From the NCBI GenBank assembly GCA_905221605.1, contig CAJNDS010002236.1, positions 310,001 through 374,000 of the forward strand: DNA of 64,000 nucleotides, in the 5' to 3' direction. Below the pieces are notes generated by a model. The model was not told the origin of the DNA. It worked only from the letters and a program-made list of their open reading frames with translations, and made no database searches. The position numbers and the translations under genes were made by a program. Below are positions 36,301 through 48,300 of the stretch, piece after piece. Source of the DNA: Symbiodinium natans. Its lineage: Eukaryota > Sar > Dinophyceae > Suessiales > Symbiodiniaceae. The number at the start of each line of letters is the position of its first letter. The first letter of the stretch is position 1.

Positions 36301-39300
36301 GGTTTAGGGTTTAGGGTTTAGGGTTTAGGGTTTAGGGTTTAGGGTTTGGGACCTTAAGCCTTCAACAACCCTCGAGCACCTGGCAGAGGGTCTTCACCCG
36401 CTCGCCCTTCTGGCCGATCAGGTGCGAGCCGCACTTCTCCGGCACAAGAACCTGGCAGTAGTTAGTCGGGTTTAGGGTTTAGGGTTTAGGTTTAGGGTTT
36501 AGGGTTTATGGTTTGGGGTTTGGGGTTTGGGGTTTGGGGTTTAGGGTTAGGGTTCTGGGGCTTGGGGTCTCTAGGGTTTGGGATTCAGGTGTTTCGGCTT
36601 GCAGAGTGGACGTGGAAGCCGTTGGGAGGTTTTGGGGCTGAGGGTTTAGGTTGGGATGTTCCCCCTTGTACTAACAGTCCTTCATAGGAATTGTAACAGG
36701 GGGGTAGTATAATCCCTGTTAGCAAAAGGGGGAACATCCCAAGGCTCAGGGGTCCAAAGGGGACCAACCCTAAACCCTAAACCCTAAACCCTAAACCCTA
36801 AACCCCAAACCCTAAACCCTAAGCATGTAGATCGCGCCTCTACAATGTAGCCACGATCCCGGACGGAGGCATCTGCCTCAGAGGAATGAAGAGTGCGGAG
36901 CCATCGAAAGGTTTGGGGTTTTGTTAGGGTTTAGGGTTCGGGGCCAGTTTGGGGTTTAGGGTTTAGGGTTTAGGGTTTAGGGTTTAGGGTTTAGGGTGTG
37001 CATGCGAGGTCGCGCGCTCGGGTGTGAAGCACCCCGGGCCGCGCGCTCGCGTTGCCCGTACACCCGCCCCGGCCACCCAAACTATTCTCAATTAGGGTTT
37101 AGGGTTCACCCCCCCAACCCCCCTCAAGGGGGGCTTTCACCTCAACCCAAGACGCATTTCAAGTCGTCATCGCCCAGCCCACTTGAGGCTCGAAAGCATG
37201 TATTGAGGTTCGAAAAACGCTTGGTGGTAACCTCGACCCTGCTCGGGCCGAGGATTCTTGCCCTGAACACTAAATCATCGCCCGAGCATCCATTGAGGTT
37301 CGAAAAACGCCTGGTGGTAACCTCGACCCTGCTCGGGCCGAGGCTTCTACGGCCCCCTGGTCCAGGAATCCACCAGGGGCAGGGGGCCCCCCGAGGCCCG
37401 CACCCTTGACAGGCCACCCAAAAATCACGAAATTGAGCAACCAGCCTGCCTGGACCCCCTCGACGGCCCCCTGGTCCAGGAATCCAGCCACCAGGGGCAG
37501 GGGCCCCCCGGGCGGGGGGGGGGCCGGCAGCCCCAACGGCCCCAGCGCCCCACCGTTTCTCCCAAAAATCACGAAATTGAGCAACCAGCCTGCCTGGACC
37601 CCCTCGACGGCCCCCTGGTCCAGGAATCCAGCCACCAGGGGCAGGGGGCCCCCGGGGGGGGGGGCGCGGCAAGCCCTCCGAAACCCTAAACCACCCCAAC
37701 GGCCCGAGGTTTGGGGTTCTACTTTAGTTAACACCAAAGGTGGTCTGGATACGGCCATCCCTTAGGCCAGCAAGGCCAGGGTCGTTGGCCTGTACAGGAC
37801 AAGCCGGTGAGGCTTTACCCTCACCTCTCCGCGGCCCGCTCTTTTCGTATGGGCGCTCGGGCTGTGAGCCCTCGGCCAAGCCGTTCGGGGTCTGTCGCTC
37901 GACGGAAGCGACCCCTCACTAAGTTTAGGGTTTAGGGTTTCGGGTTTACCAACCTAAACCCTAAACCCTAAACCCTAAACCCTCCAAGCTCCTAAGTCCT
38001 AAACCCCCAACCCTCAACCCAACCCGAAGCCAGACCCGAAAACAACCAAAACACCAAGTTCCTGGCGGTGTCCGGGAGTCCCGAGCGGTCGAAGACTCGC
38101 TCCAACACTCCCGAGATGGCCTGCGGGGAGTTGCTGCTTAGGGTTTAGGGTTTAGGGTTTAGGGTTTAGGGTTTAGGGTTTAGGGTTTAGGGTTCAGGGT
38201 TCAGGGTTCAGGGTTCAGGGTTCAGGGTTCAGGGTCTAGGGGTTCCTGGGGCTGGATTGGCCGAGGCAGCTTCCGGGCTTCGAAGTCACGCTGCCCTAAA
38301 TTTTAAGTCCTGGAAATCCTATCAAGGCACTCAAGGAGGGACCCTTATCAGGGACGAGGGGTTATTTGGGGGCTACCTTAGGTATCTAGGGACTGTATAA
38401 GGTCTATATGTCTATATAGGGGAAGAAGATGAAAGGGCCCCCTCCTAGGGGGTCCCTCTTTTTGCCCCCTTAATCCTGGGCATCCTGGGACCCTAAACCG
38501 CCTAAACACGCCCCCGGGGCGCCTCCCTGACCGCGGCAGGCTCTCCGGTAATTGCCGCCACACGGTCTTCCCGGCGCTGCATCTCCTGGGGAAGCTCCTG
38601 GCATCTTGGGCTTTTTGGGGAGGTCGGGTTTAGGATTTTGCGAATTTAGCGCTTTAGGGTTTAGAGCTAAGAAGGGGCAGGATTGCATTCCTGTACCTGT
38701 CGGACATGTCCCGCCCCAAAGGCTCTTGGGGAAGAGTTCCAGGGAGCGCAGTCGCTCGGGCAATAACGGTCCTTCTGCAGGATCTTCACCATAGCCCCGC
38801 CTTGGGTGAGCAGGCTGGAAACATCCGCTTTCATCATCACAACTCTTGCTGTAGTCATGGTTCGTACGCCTTAGAATCGAACGAAGGGAAGAGATCCAAA
38901 ACAAGCAATGGAGCCGGCAGCATCATGGCAGAAACCGAAAGCCAAACATGGTCAAATGGAGATCACAGGGTGCAAAGCAGGGAGGCAACGTCATAGACTG
39001 ACATGATGATGACTGTTTGCGATAACGATTCCTAAAGCAGGGAAACCCTCAACCCCAACTCCTACCCCCACGAGGCCCCCGGCTCTTGTCGCGGATCTCC
39101 TTGATGTTGGCCCCACGCTTTCCGATGACGCGGGCCGCCGGCACGACGGGGAGGAAGATGTGGCATGGCACCTTGGGGGAGTTTAGGGTTTAGGGTATAG
39201 AGTTTCAGGTTTCGGGTTTCGGGTTTAGGGTTTAGGGTTTAGGGTTTCGGGTTTAGGGGATATACGGCTTGGGGTTTAGAGGTTTAGGCATAGGTGCATA

Positions 39301-42300
39301 GGACTTGGGACTTGGGGGGGGGGGGGGGCGATAGTGTCTGGTGTGGGGCCTTGTTGCTCGCAATTGCACGCTTTTTCTCTTGATTCTGCAACTTGATTCC
39401 AGCACAGGACTCATTAAGCTGGGACTGCAATGCCTTTAGCGGGTTCCTGCAGAGAATCCATGGAGTGCCCATAGAATCCCTACGGCGCAGTCAAGTTGGC
39501 CTACCTTTGCCGGAGGAAGTGGGGCTCGGCATGTGCTACAAGGAGGATCTGCGTCCGAAACCCCGAAGCTCCACCACCCGAACACCCTAAAGTCTAGTGA
39601 TCATCATCACCATCATTCATCATTCGCCATTCGTCATTCATCCTTAATGTATCGTTTATCATTCATCATCTACTGTCATCTTATACTGCTGCACCCAAGA
39701 CGCCCCCAAGTATATGTTCAAGGCCTGCAGAGAACATGCTGAAACAACACCTGCAAATTTAGCACTGGTGCGGGCCTTGACACTTTTCCTCTCGCTTGAG
39801 CCAGCGTCGCCGCCGGCAGCGATCTCAGCTCTCCCAACCGGTGGCAGGGCTCTGGTGACAAGGGGTATGAAGTGCAAAGAAGCTCTATCTTCACACCCAA
39901 GAGCTTTCTTCGCAGGAAACCGTGAGCTAGCATGGCAAGAGCTCACATAAGGTTTCACATCGCTACGTCAGCCACTCATTGATGCTTGACGATCTTGCTT
40001 GTCTTGCTTCATTGATGCCTTCTTCGAATGTTCTTTGTTCATGTCGAAAGTGACCTTGCCTTCGTGCATCAAGGCCAAGAGCTGCTCACACTTCATGTGC
40101 TTGGTCAGACTGTCGGCAACCATCGTCTTGGTCTCTATCCAGCTCACGCGGGTTGTGGAAGCTTGCGGAGGAGCATCTTGGTAAACAGGATCTCCAACTA
40201 GCTCTCCGGAGTCTCGCCACACCAGCTGGCGCATGGCACTGAGGTCAATAGCCAGGCGCTTATCGGCAACCGTGGAAAGTCCCGGCTGCTTCAGGTGGCT
40301 TTCTAAGCTTCTGCAATCGGTGAACATCTCCAAGCGTCGTCCATCCATCGCGCCGATCATGAAGTCGTTGGTAGAGCCCGTCTTCTCGTGGTAGAGCCCA
40401 TGCATCAGCACCCGAACATGTTCAGCCTCCTCATAGCCCTGAACGAGGCTAAGGGTTTCAGCCTGTAGTGTGCTGCGGCACACTCTCTTCAGCACATTGC
40501 TGTGCCATTCGATCATGTAGATGTCGCCTGTTCCGGTCGAAGCGAAGTCATTGTTTCCAAGAGCTAGGATCCTTCCGGACTGGGAACGATTCCCGAGAGG
40601 CACACCATAGTGCTCGTCCACATCATAGTCTGCACCATAGGAAGCGTCGGTGATGGAGAGGATGGCGGCCTCATTGAAGTCAACCGCGTTGTAGCGGTAG
40701 AAGAGGCCATGCTGAGGAGTCTCCTTGACGTAGTTCAGAAGGTTGTTGCAGGCAATCAGGTCGCTCACGACGGCATTCTTTTGGATGCTCTGGAGATGGT
40801 TGACCTGGTAGCCAATATCTGGACGACACACACGTGTCACCCAGCCTAGACTCCCCAAGACACTCCTGAGTTGCCCGTTCTCGTTGTCGGTGGCTGCGGC
40901 ATCACGTTCACGACGTCTTTCTCTGGTTAGCACAATGGGCCTCACCTTTGCTGCAGTGTTGGGGCAGGTCACCTTGATGCCTTCAGTGCTCTGCTCAATG
41001 TTGCGTCCACAGTAGACGAAGCTGTTGTCGAGTTCCAATGACCCGAACTCGAAGGCCAACTGTATCTGGTTCATCACCTCATCCATACGTTCTCCTCCGG
41101 CCCATAGGAGGTCATCGACGTGGCAGATGAGCATCCCGATGATGTTATTGTTCGAGTCATTGAGCACACACGCGGAGTTCTCGCCAGGGATCTTCCTTAG
41201 GCCCTTCGAGAGGATCACGGAGTGCAAGCGTTTCCAGAAACCTCGAGGGGCGTCACGCGTTCCGTAGACTGGCTTCTCAGCCAAAAGCAGACTGCCATCT
41301 TCCACTCCTGGTAGGCCGCCAGGAGGTGGTTTCAGGATGAGCTTCCGTGATATCTTCTCGCCTTGCAAGAAGGAAGCGGCGATGTCTCCTCCTCTCAAAG
41401 GAAGCTTGTTGCTGGCCGCATAAGCTAGCAACATGTTGACCATTGTCGAGGATGCCGTCGGTGAATCTGTACGAGTCTCAGCAGCGCCCCGCTCCAGGTC
41501 ACCCCGCACCACAATGCGAGCCTTGTAGCGGGCATCTTCCCAGGGCTGAGCCTTGTTTGTCAGCACCCATCTGGTCGGGACAATCTGTGTTCCAGGATGT
41601 TCTCGAAGAAACTCTGCAGCCTTCGTCGGATCCAGCACCTTGACAGCCTCAAAGTTTCGCCAGTTGCCCCATTCCTTCTCTTGAGCAGCTTCCATTTTCA
41701 CACGCTCTTCGGCCTCCAATTTGTCCAAACTGTATTCTTTGCTTCGTGCCATGGCGGTCTTCCGGCGAGCAAGGAACGCCAGAAACGCCCGATCTTGCCC
41801 AGGGGCTCGAGGAAGCTCAACCAACGTGCTTTGGTTCGGGATCACCGCAGAGGATGACCGAGTAGGTGGGGATCTCGAGCGATCTCTGCGAGTTGTCGAT
41901 GGCTCATTACGTGGTTCAGCAGCACGATGTCCATCGAGCAGATCTGGCGACCTATGAAGAGCTGCTCTGAGATTTCCGTGAAGTCCTGGTGGAAGCGGTG
42001 TAGGGGACATCACTTCACTTGTTCCTTGTCTGCTCACAGGAATTTGTTCTTGTTCAGGCTCGAAGGTCGAACCAACTGTGGGCGTAGGCGTCCTCTCTCC
42101 CTCATCGGTCTCAAGTAAGTCCTCAGGGATCGGTGGCAGGTCCGCAACGCCAGGTCCTTCGTCAGCTGGTGATAGCGGAGAAGGAATAGGTCCTGCGGCA
42201 GCTTCTCCTGCAGGTGATGGTGAATAGGGACTGGGTGAGAGTCCCCCGTCGGCAATGTCCGTGGTGTCAAAATAGCGCATTTGTTCATCTTCTCCAAGGC

Positions 42301-45300
42301 CTTCTCCATCTTCATGACGTCCTGGGACACCGGCCAAGTCATCGCCAAAAGGGTACTCATAGGTCTCGTCATCATCTTCGATAACTTCACGGCGTCTCTT
42401 CCTGCTTGGGCGCAGTTCCAACTCCCGCTTCGCCAGTATCTCAGGTCCACTAGCGTGTCGACATGCTTCCACGGCCACGGTCATGGGTATTCCTCCATGG
42501 CTCACCCATAGCTTGGATCGCCCTTCTTGACCGACTACACGAGCAGGCCCAAACCAGCGCTGTCCAACTCTTGCTCCTTGCTTGCGGTGGAAGCAGACGA
42601 GGTCTCCAGTCACGAAGGGTCCACGTGTGGGCGTGGCCTTTCGAAGCATAGATGCGCGAAGACGTTGAGCCGAATCGTGGAACGTAAATGCTTGCTTCGC
42701 TGCCATCCGGATCTCCATACGGTGTGCAAACGACGAAGTCCCATCCAAGATCTCCTGGTGAGTTCCAAGCCGATGTTCTGCTCCGAGGGTTGTGAGGCTG
42801 TCCAAGTCCTTTGGTAGTCGTCCAAGCACCCATTGAGCCGGAGCAAAACCTCCAACATGCAGTCTGGAGTTCTTGACCTCAGCCGTTTCTGACACCACGA
42901 ACTCAATAGACTGTCGTCCTCGGAGTTGCCGTTCATGAATGATGTGTTTCATCATCGACTTCATCAGCCCACCTTGCCGTTCTCCACGTCCTAGATGATG
43001 GCCGGCCTCCAGGCCGGTATATCGAAGTTCCACTCCTCGGGATCTCAGCATCTCCTGGAAGACCCCGCGGTTGTGCGTCCCCCTGTCCAGAACAACCCGG
43101 TCAGGAGCGCCTGCCCAGGACATCCAGGCGGTGTCAAAAGCCTTTGCGCAATTTGAAGAGGATGGGCTTCCAGCTCCAGTTCCAACCACGACGCCAACGT
43201 GAAAGAGCGTGCCGAGGTCAACAATGGAAAGGATCAAGAATTTGTTCCCCTCCACATCGCGGATCACAAAGACATCCACGCTTACCTCCACGTTGAAGAC
43301 GTAAGGTCCAGGCACCTTGGTGGCGGGTCTTTGCATAGGCCTTTTCAGACTGTCGCAAACAGGACACTGAAAGTACTGCATTGTGCGGGGATCGCGGCGG
43401 CATCCGCACCAGCAGTACGAAGAAGTCGTTGCATAGATGCCGGAGATGCGTGTCCAGTCATGCCATGGAGCCTCCTCAAAGCGACACGCATCGCGTAGGG
43501 AAGCTCTCTCCATTTCTTTCTTCTCTCCCGCATGGACTCGGACTCCAAGCTTTCTGTTTCCTCATGAATTGCTTCTCCTTCTCGCGCAGCAACTTCAGCA
43601 GCTTCAGATCGTCCTAGTGGTCCAGCGGTGATCGCCGCCTCATCTTCAGGGCCGTAGATGTGGTCCAACGTACGGTGCATGCCATCCTCATCATCGTCAA
43701 TCACAAACTCGGCTTGGTCGGCATCTTCCCGTGCCGCTTCTGCAGGGAACGCAGACCGACACAGCGTGTTGTCCAAGTCCTTGCACCATCCATCAAGGAT
43801 AGTGTGGCACAGTTTTCTTGGCCATTGTTGCGCTTCCTTGCACGCCTTCCCTGAGGTGAGTTGCTCATGTTCATGTTGACCGTCGCAGCGTACATCCAGG
43901 GTGTGCTTCAAGGTTGTGGAGGCACTGAGGAAGCAAGTGGGCTTCATGTGGGGAAGTCCAGAAGTCGTGGAACGCAGTCCTTGCATGCATTGATCACATT
44001 TTGTGGCTTCCAGTAGTTCTCCAGTGAGAGCATCGTGGTGGTCATTGACGATCAAGTCCTGAAAGTCCCACTCATCCCACATAGCACTTCCCCAGGGATT
44101 CTCAACCAGAATCTGGCGACCACGGCTTAGGCGTTGCTTGACCATCTTCGCGATCCACGAGAGAACTGGTCGCCATCGCTTGCGTTCATCTTGGATGCGC
44201 TTGCAGGTTCGTCCCCCTTTGGATGTGTTGAGCTTTGAGTAAGCGCACCAAGGAGAGCAAAGTGGCGCAATGCTAATGGCATAGGGGTCGTCTCTCTCGA
44301 TCACGGAGTCCACGTGCGCTCGCCCTTCCGGTGTGAGCAAGTCGATGCCGACATTGAGGTCCACAGGAGCACTGATAGGGTGACCATATTCACGCGCGCA
44401 GATATCACTCAGCAAGGCCGCTCCCGCAAAGATCTCCAAGAGGAATGTACGACATCCGCGTGGCAACAGCGACCGTCTTCTCCTCTGAGTGGAAATCTGA
44501 CTCCACAGGCACTGGTCAGAGTTGTGCATGTCATGCACGTGCTCTTCCAGGAGTTCCCCTGCGATCGCGTCATGGTCCGTCCCTTCATGTGGTCATACGC
44601 CATGTACCCAACAGCGGCTGACTCATCCTCATCAGGCTCCCTCTCATCGCAGCTCATCGTAGGAGGATGCAGTGCATCATCGGTAGGATGATGCAATGCA
44701 TCATCGCGTGGTCGATGCAGTGCATCGTCGGTAGGATGATGCAATGCATCATCGCGTGGTCTTTCGTCCATCTTCACATCCGTCGCGAGGAACTCGGTCT
44801 CATTCTTAGTGATGTTCTCTACGCTCGTCTCCTCCAGTGCGGGATTCTCGGCCAGAAGTCCAAGATGAGCAGGTAGGAGGCGAAGTCCAAACAGCCCGTC
44901 CTTCATGACCAATTGAAGATCGCACCCAAGAGTTTGACTGTGGGCTGTCTCGGCACAGACATCCAAGACAAGACCAAGATGTCGTTGGGCTGCCAGTGAG
45001 AGCAGCAGTGGCGCATGACTTCCTCGGAGTTCTGCTGAGCGCAAGGTGCCTTGGGCATACTGTCCATTGATCATCTCCAGCACCAACGGAATTGTTCGCA
45101 TGCCGGCCGTTTGCACTGCCCCTCCAATGCCATGGAAGGAAGGGCCCACATCGGTCTCGAGTGCTGGCAAGCATTGGCCGGTGGCTTGCACATATCGTTG
45201 CAGCCACAGCTCACCGTGACAGGACTGCGAGCATCCTGTATCCAAAATGGCGATGAGGTCTCCTTCTCCTCCAGTAGGTTCCTGCGAAAGGACCATGTAC

Positions 45301-48300
45301 GCTTGAGGAAACAGGCCGGGATCAGCGTCCAAGCGCTCTTCAAAGTAAGCACGTAGGGCATTCATGTCAGGAGGGGATTCTGGGGTGATCTTGTCAAGCA
45401 CCCAGCGGCGATACCCGGCATCCTGATAAGCGCACTCTCGAGTCTTGCCCTTGTACTTACCGCAGGGGATGACCTTGGCGCCTTCAATGGCAATGCGTCT
45501 CCGGCGATCATGTTGCGGCGTGGTCGTAGTCGAGGCAGCAGCCTGTGCCACCATCGTGCTCGCCGTTGCAGAGGACGCGCCTCGGTCGCTCCAGCATGCA
45601 TGTAGTGCAATGACATGTCGAAGAGCTCGCATAAAGCTGCTACTCGGAACCTGTTGCCCTTCTTCAAGTCCTCTGAGCCTAGCAGACGCAACATTGTGGA
45701 AGTCCTGAAGGATCTGGAGCGCGGTCTCTCTGTCGAGGTAGTAACTCTCCTCCTCGACCACCGTCTGCGAATCACAATGAGGTTCTGTCCCATGTCCAGC
45801 TGGTGTCTCGCGATCTCCGGATTCTTGGTGTCCGCAATCCAGACAAGTGCTTTTCCAGCGGCTCCCATTGGATCCACGCCACGAAATGTTGTGATGGGAA
45901 CATCGTGGCTGTGTCGCGGCTGCTGTAGTCGAAGAAGTGGTCTCTCCCTGTCCGACATCCTTCTTCGTGCGGGACAACACCAAGCCACATCGCTTGCAAC
46001 GCACGACACGCTGATACTGGTTCGAGCCGACGGAAGTCGTCTCTGTGTGGGCACAGGAAGGGCGTGCAGTCGTCGGGGCAACAGATGGTTGTGGCGCAGC
46101 AGACGTCGAAGGTGATGTCTGGGGCATTGGAGGTTCCTGCACTCGTGAGCTCTCATCTCGCGCTTGCCGCCCATGTTCACGCTCATGTTCACGTAGAAGT
46201 CGATCCATCTCGACATCGGCATCACCGTCGCCTCCAACCGGACTTCCATCCAGCCACAGAGGTCTCTGCTCAGCCTGGACAATGCTCCATTGCGACGTAG
46301 ACGGCTGGGATGTTGCTTCCCCGTGTCCATGTCCCTGTTCTGCATGATGTCGATGAGGTACAGGCGGTGGTCCAAGTAGCCATCCCTGAGAAGCAGCTTG
46401 TCCACCGTGACCATGATGCTGAAGAGGAAGTTGACCGACAGGTTGGTTGTCTCGGCCAGGTTCACGTCGTAAAGCGAGCATTGCGGCAGGCTCTGGTTGA
46501 ACGTCCTCAGCGATGGCAAAGTAGACCGGCCGCTTGCCGCTCCCCTTATTTCGCCCAGATCCCTTCGGGGTTGTCGTGGTGGTAGAAGTCGAAGAGGATG
46601 AGGGTGCCGTAGGGGCAGATCCGGTGAACTTTCCTTTGCTCTTGCTCTTGCCGCGGTTCTTAGGACAGACACTGTCCGAGCTCCAGTGTCCAGTCGCCCC
46701 ACAGCGTCGGCAGGTCGTCCGATTCTTCAGCTCCTGAAGGCGTTGTCTCTTCTCTTCCAGCCTGAGGTGGCCAGAGAGCTCAAAGCGATGGTCTCGTAGA
46801 CGAGGAAGCCCTTTCGCCTTTCCGCCTTTTCCAGCAAAGTACCCTTCGGCATCAATCTGGATCATCTCGGCCGCATACTCAGCAGAGTCGTAGTCCTCCA
46901 GGCTCAGCCCTTGCTCTGCCATGTAAGCCAGGGCGTCCGCTTGGAAGTCCAACTCGTCCGGCTCTTCGTAGTCGGCCATGTAGTTCTCCTCCACGTAGCC
47001 GTCCTCCGCATACTCTTCGGCCAGGTAGCCCATTGCGTACTCGTCATCGTAGAAGTAGTCCTGGTCGTTCTGCTCCGTCCAGTAGGCGTGCGAGGCGTGG
47101 AAGTATCCCTTCGGTCGTCCGTGGTGCTTTCCAAAACCTTTCTTTCCTTTGTAAGGAAAACGTTCACGTTCATGTAGTCGAGGATGTTGGTTCACCAACT
47201 CTTGGGCCACCGAGTCGAAAGTTAGCTTCCCTTGGAGGGCAGTGCGAACCATGAGTCGTTGATCATCAGTGATCCTGGCGTTCTGTAGGAGTTGCTCGGC
47301 CAAGACCACTTCCGGGAGTTTCATGTCGCTCGATGAGTCGAGCAGGGCCCGATACCAGGCTCTCCGACGCATCACGAACTGCGCCATGCCCTCGCCATGC
47401 TGACGACTCATCATTCCACCCACCATTGCACCAGCCTCATAGAGCTCGCGCGCTTGCTGTTCTCGCTTCGGCTGAAGGGTGGTGGCCAGCTCCTGGAGGA
47501 GGATCTCAGGCCCCTCAGCACTCTCCAGCTTCTCTATGTCCAGCATCTGTGCGGCGCGGAACGCCGTCCCAGTCAAGCCTTCAAGCAAGCGAAGTCCCAA
47601 GGGACCCAGCTTTGCCACTTCCTTTTCGTCAATCTTCTTCTCTTTGCGTATTCGAGCCCTGACCCGGAAGACGTACTCCTGATACCTGGTGGGGTCGCCG
47701 TTGTAGCGGGGAATGCCGAACTTGCCTTCCGTCACATTGTCTCCGTCCTCCACACTCGCAAAGTTGGAGGCTTTCAACATGCACCGATGCAGCCATGGCT
47801 TCAGTACTGGGCACACTAGGTCCCAAGGTCCCAAGGATTATGAAAGGTAGCTGCTCCGCTACCAGTGCAAATTTAGCACTGGTGCGGGCCTTGACACTTT
47901 TCCTCTCGCTTGAGCCAGCGTCGCCGCCGGCAGCGATCTCAGCTCTCCCAACCGGTGGCAGGGCTCTGGTGACAAGGGGTATGAAGTGCAAAGAAGCTCT
48001 ATCTTCACAACACCCTAAACCCTAAACCCTAAACCCTAAATCCTAGACCCTAGACCCTAAACCCTAAACTTGCTGGGCAACCCGGGCCCTTGGTAGCTCC
48101 TCGGGCGTCTGCTCCACCGCCTTCGCCCCCTCCTCATCGGCCTGCCACTCGGTGGTGTTCCGAGGAGCCGGTTTTTGGGGGCTGGTCTCCGATGCTTCGG
48201 GGTTGAAGGGGGTACATGGGTACATGCTGTGGCTGCTTGGGGATTCTGGAGGCTCCTGTGCTGCTAAACCTTAAACGCCCTGAAACCCGACCAGGCCTCC

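Larger units (their letters stand above)
39752..48009 (-). mobile_element. Ty1/copia LTR retrotransposon, full length, in a KH-gene intron
   Basis: Bounded by identical 144-bp LTRs (5'-TG...CA-3') and flanked by the 5-bp duplication ACACC (39747-39751 and 48010-48014). Internal order Gag, zinc knuckle, aspartic protease, methyltransferase-like domain, integrase, reverse transcriptase, RNase H is the copia order with one extra domain. No differences between the LTRs indicates very recent insertion. It has the same orientation as the host gene. Coding is spread over three frames, so this copy is either disabled by indels or uses frameshifting. Confidence 0.95.

Noticed and set aside
37740-37922. 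5S rRNA-like gene
   Set aside because: A short GGCCATCCC match only; the remaining sequence does not follow a 5S fold or consensus.
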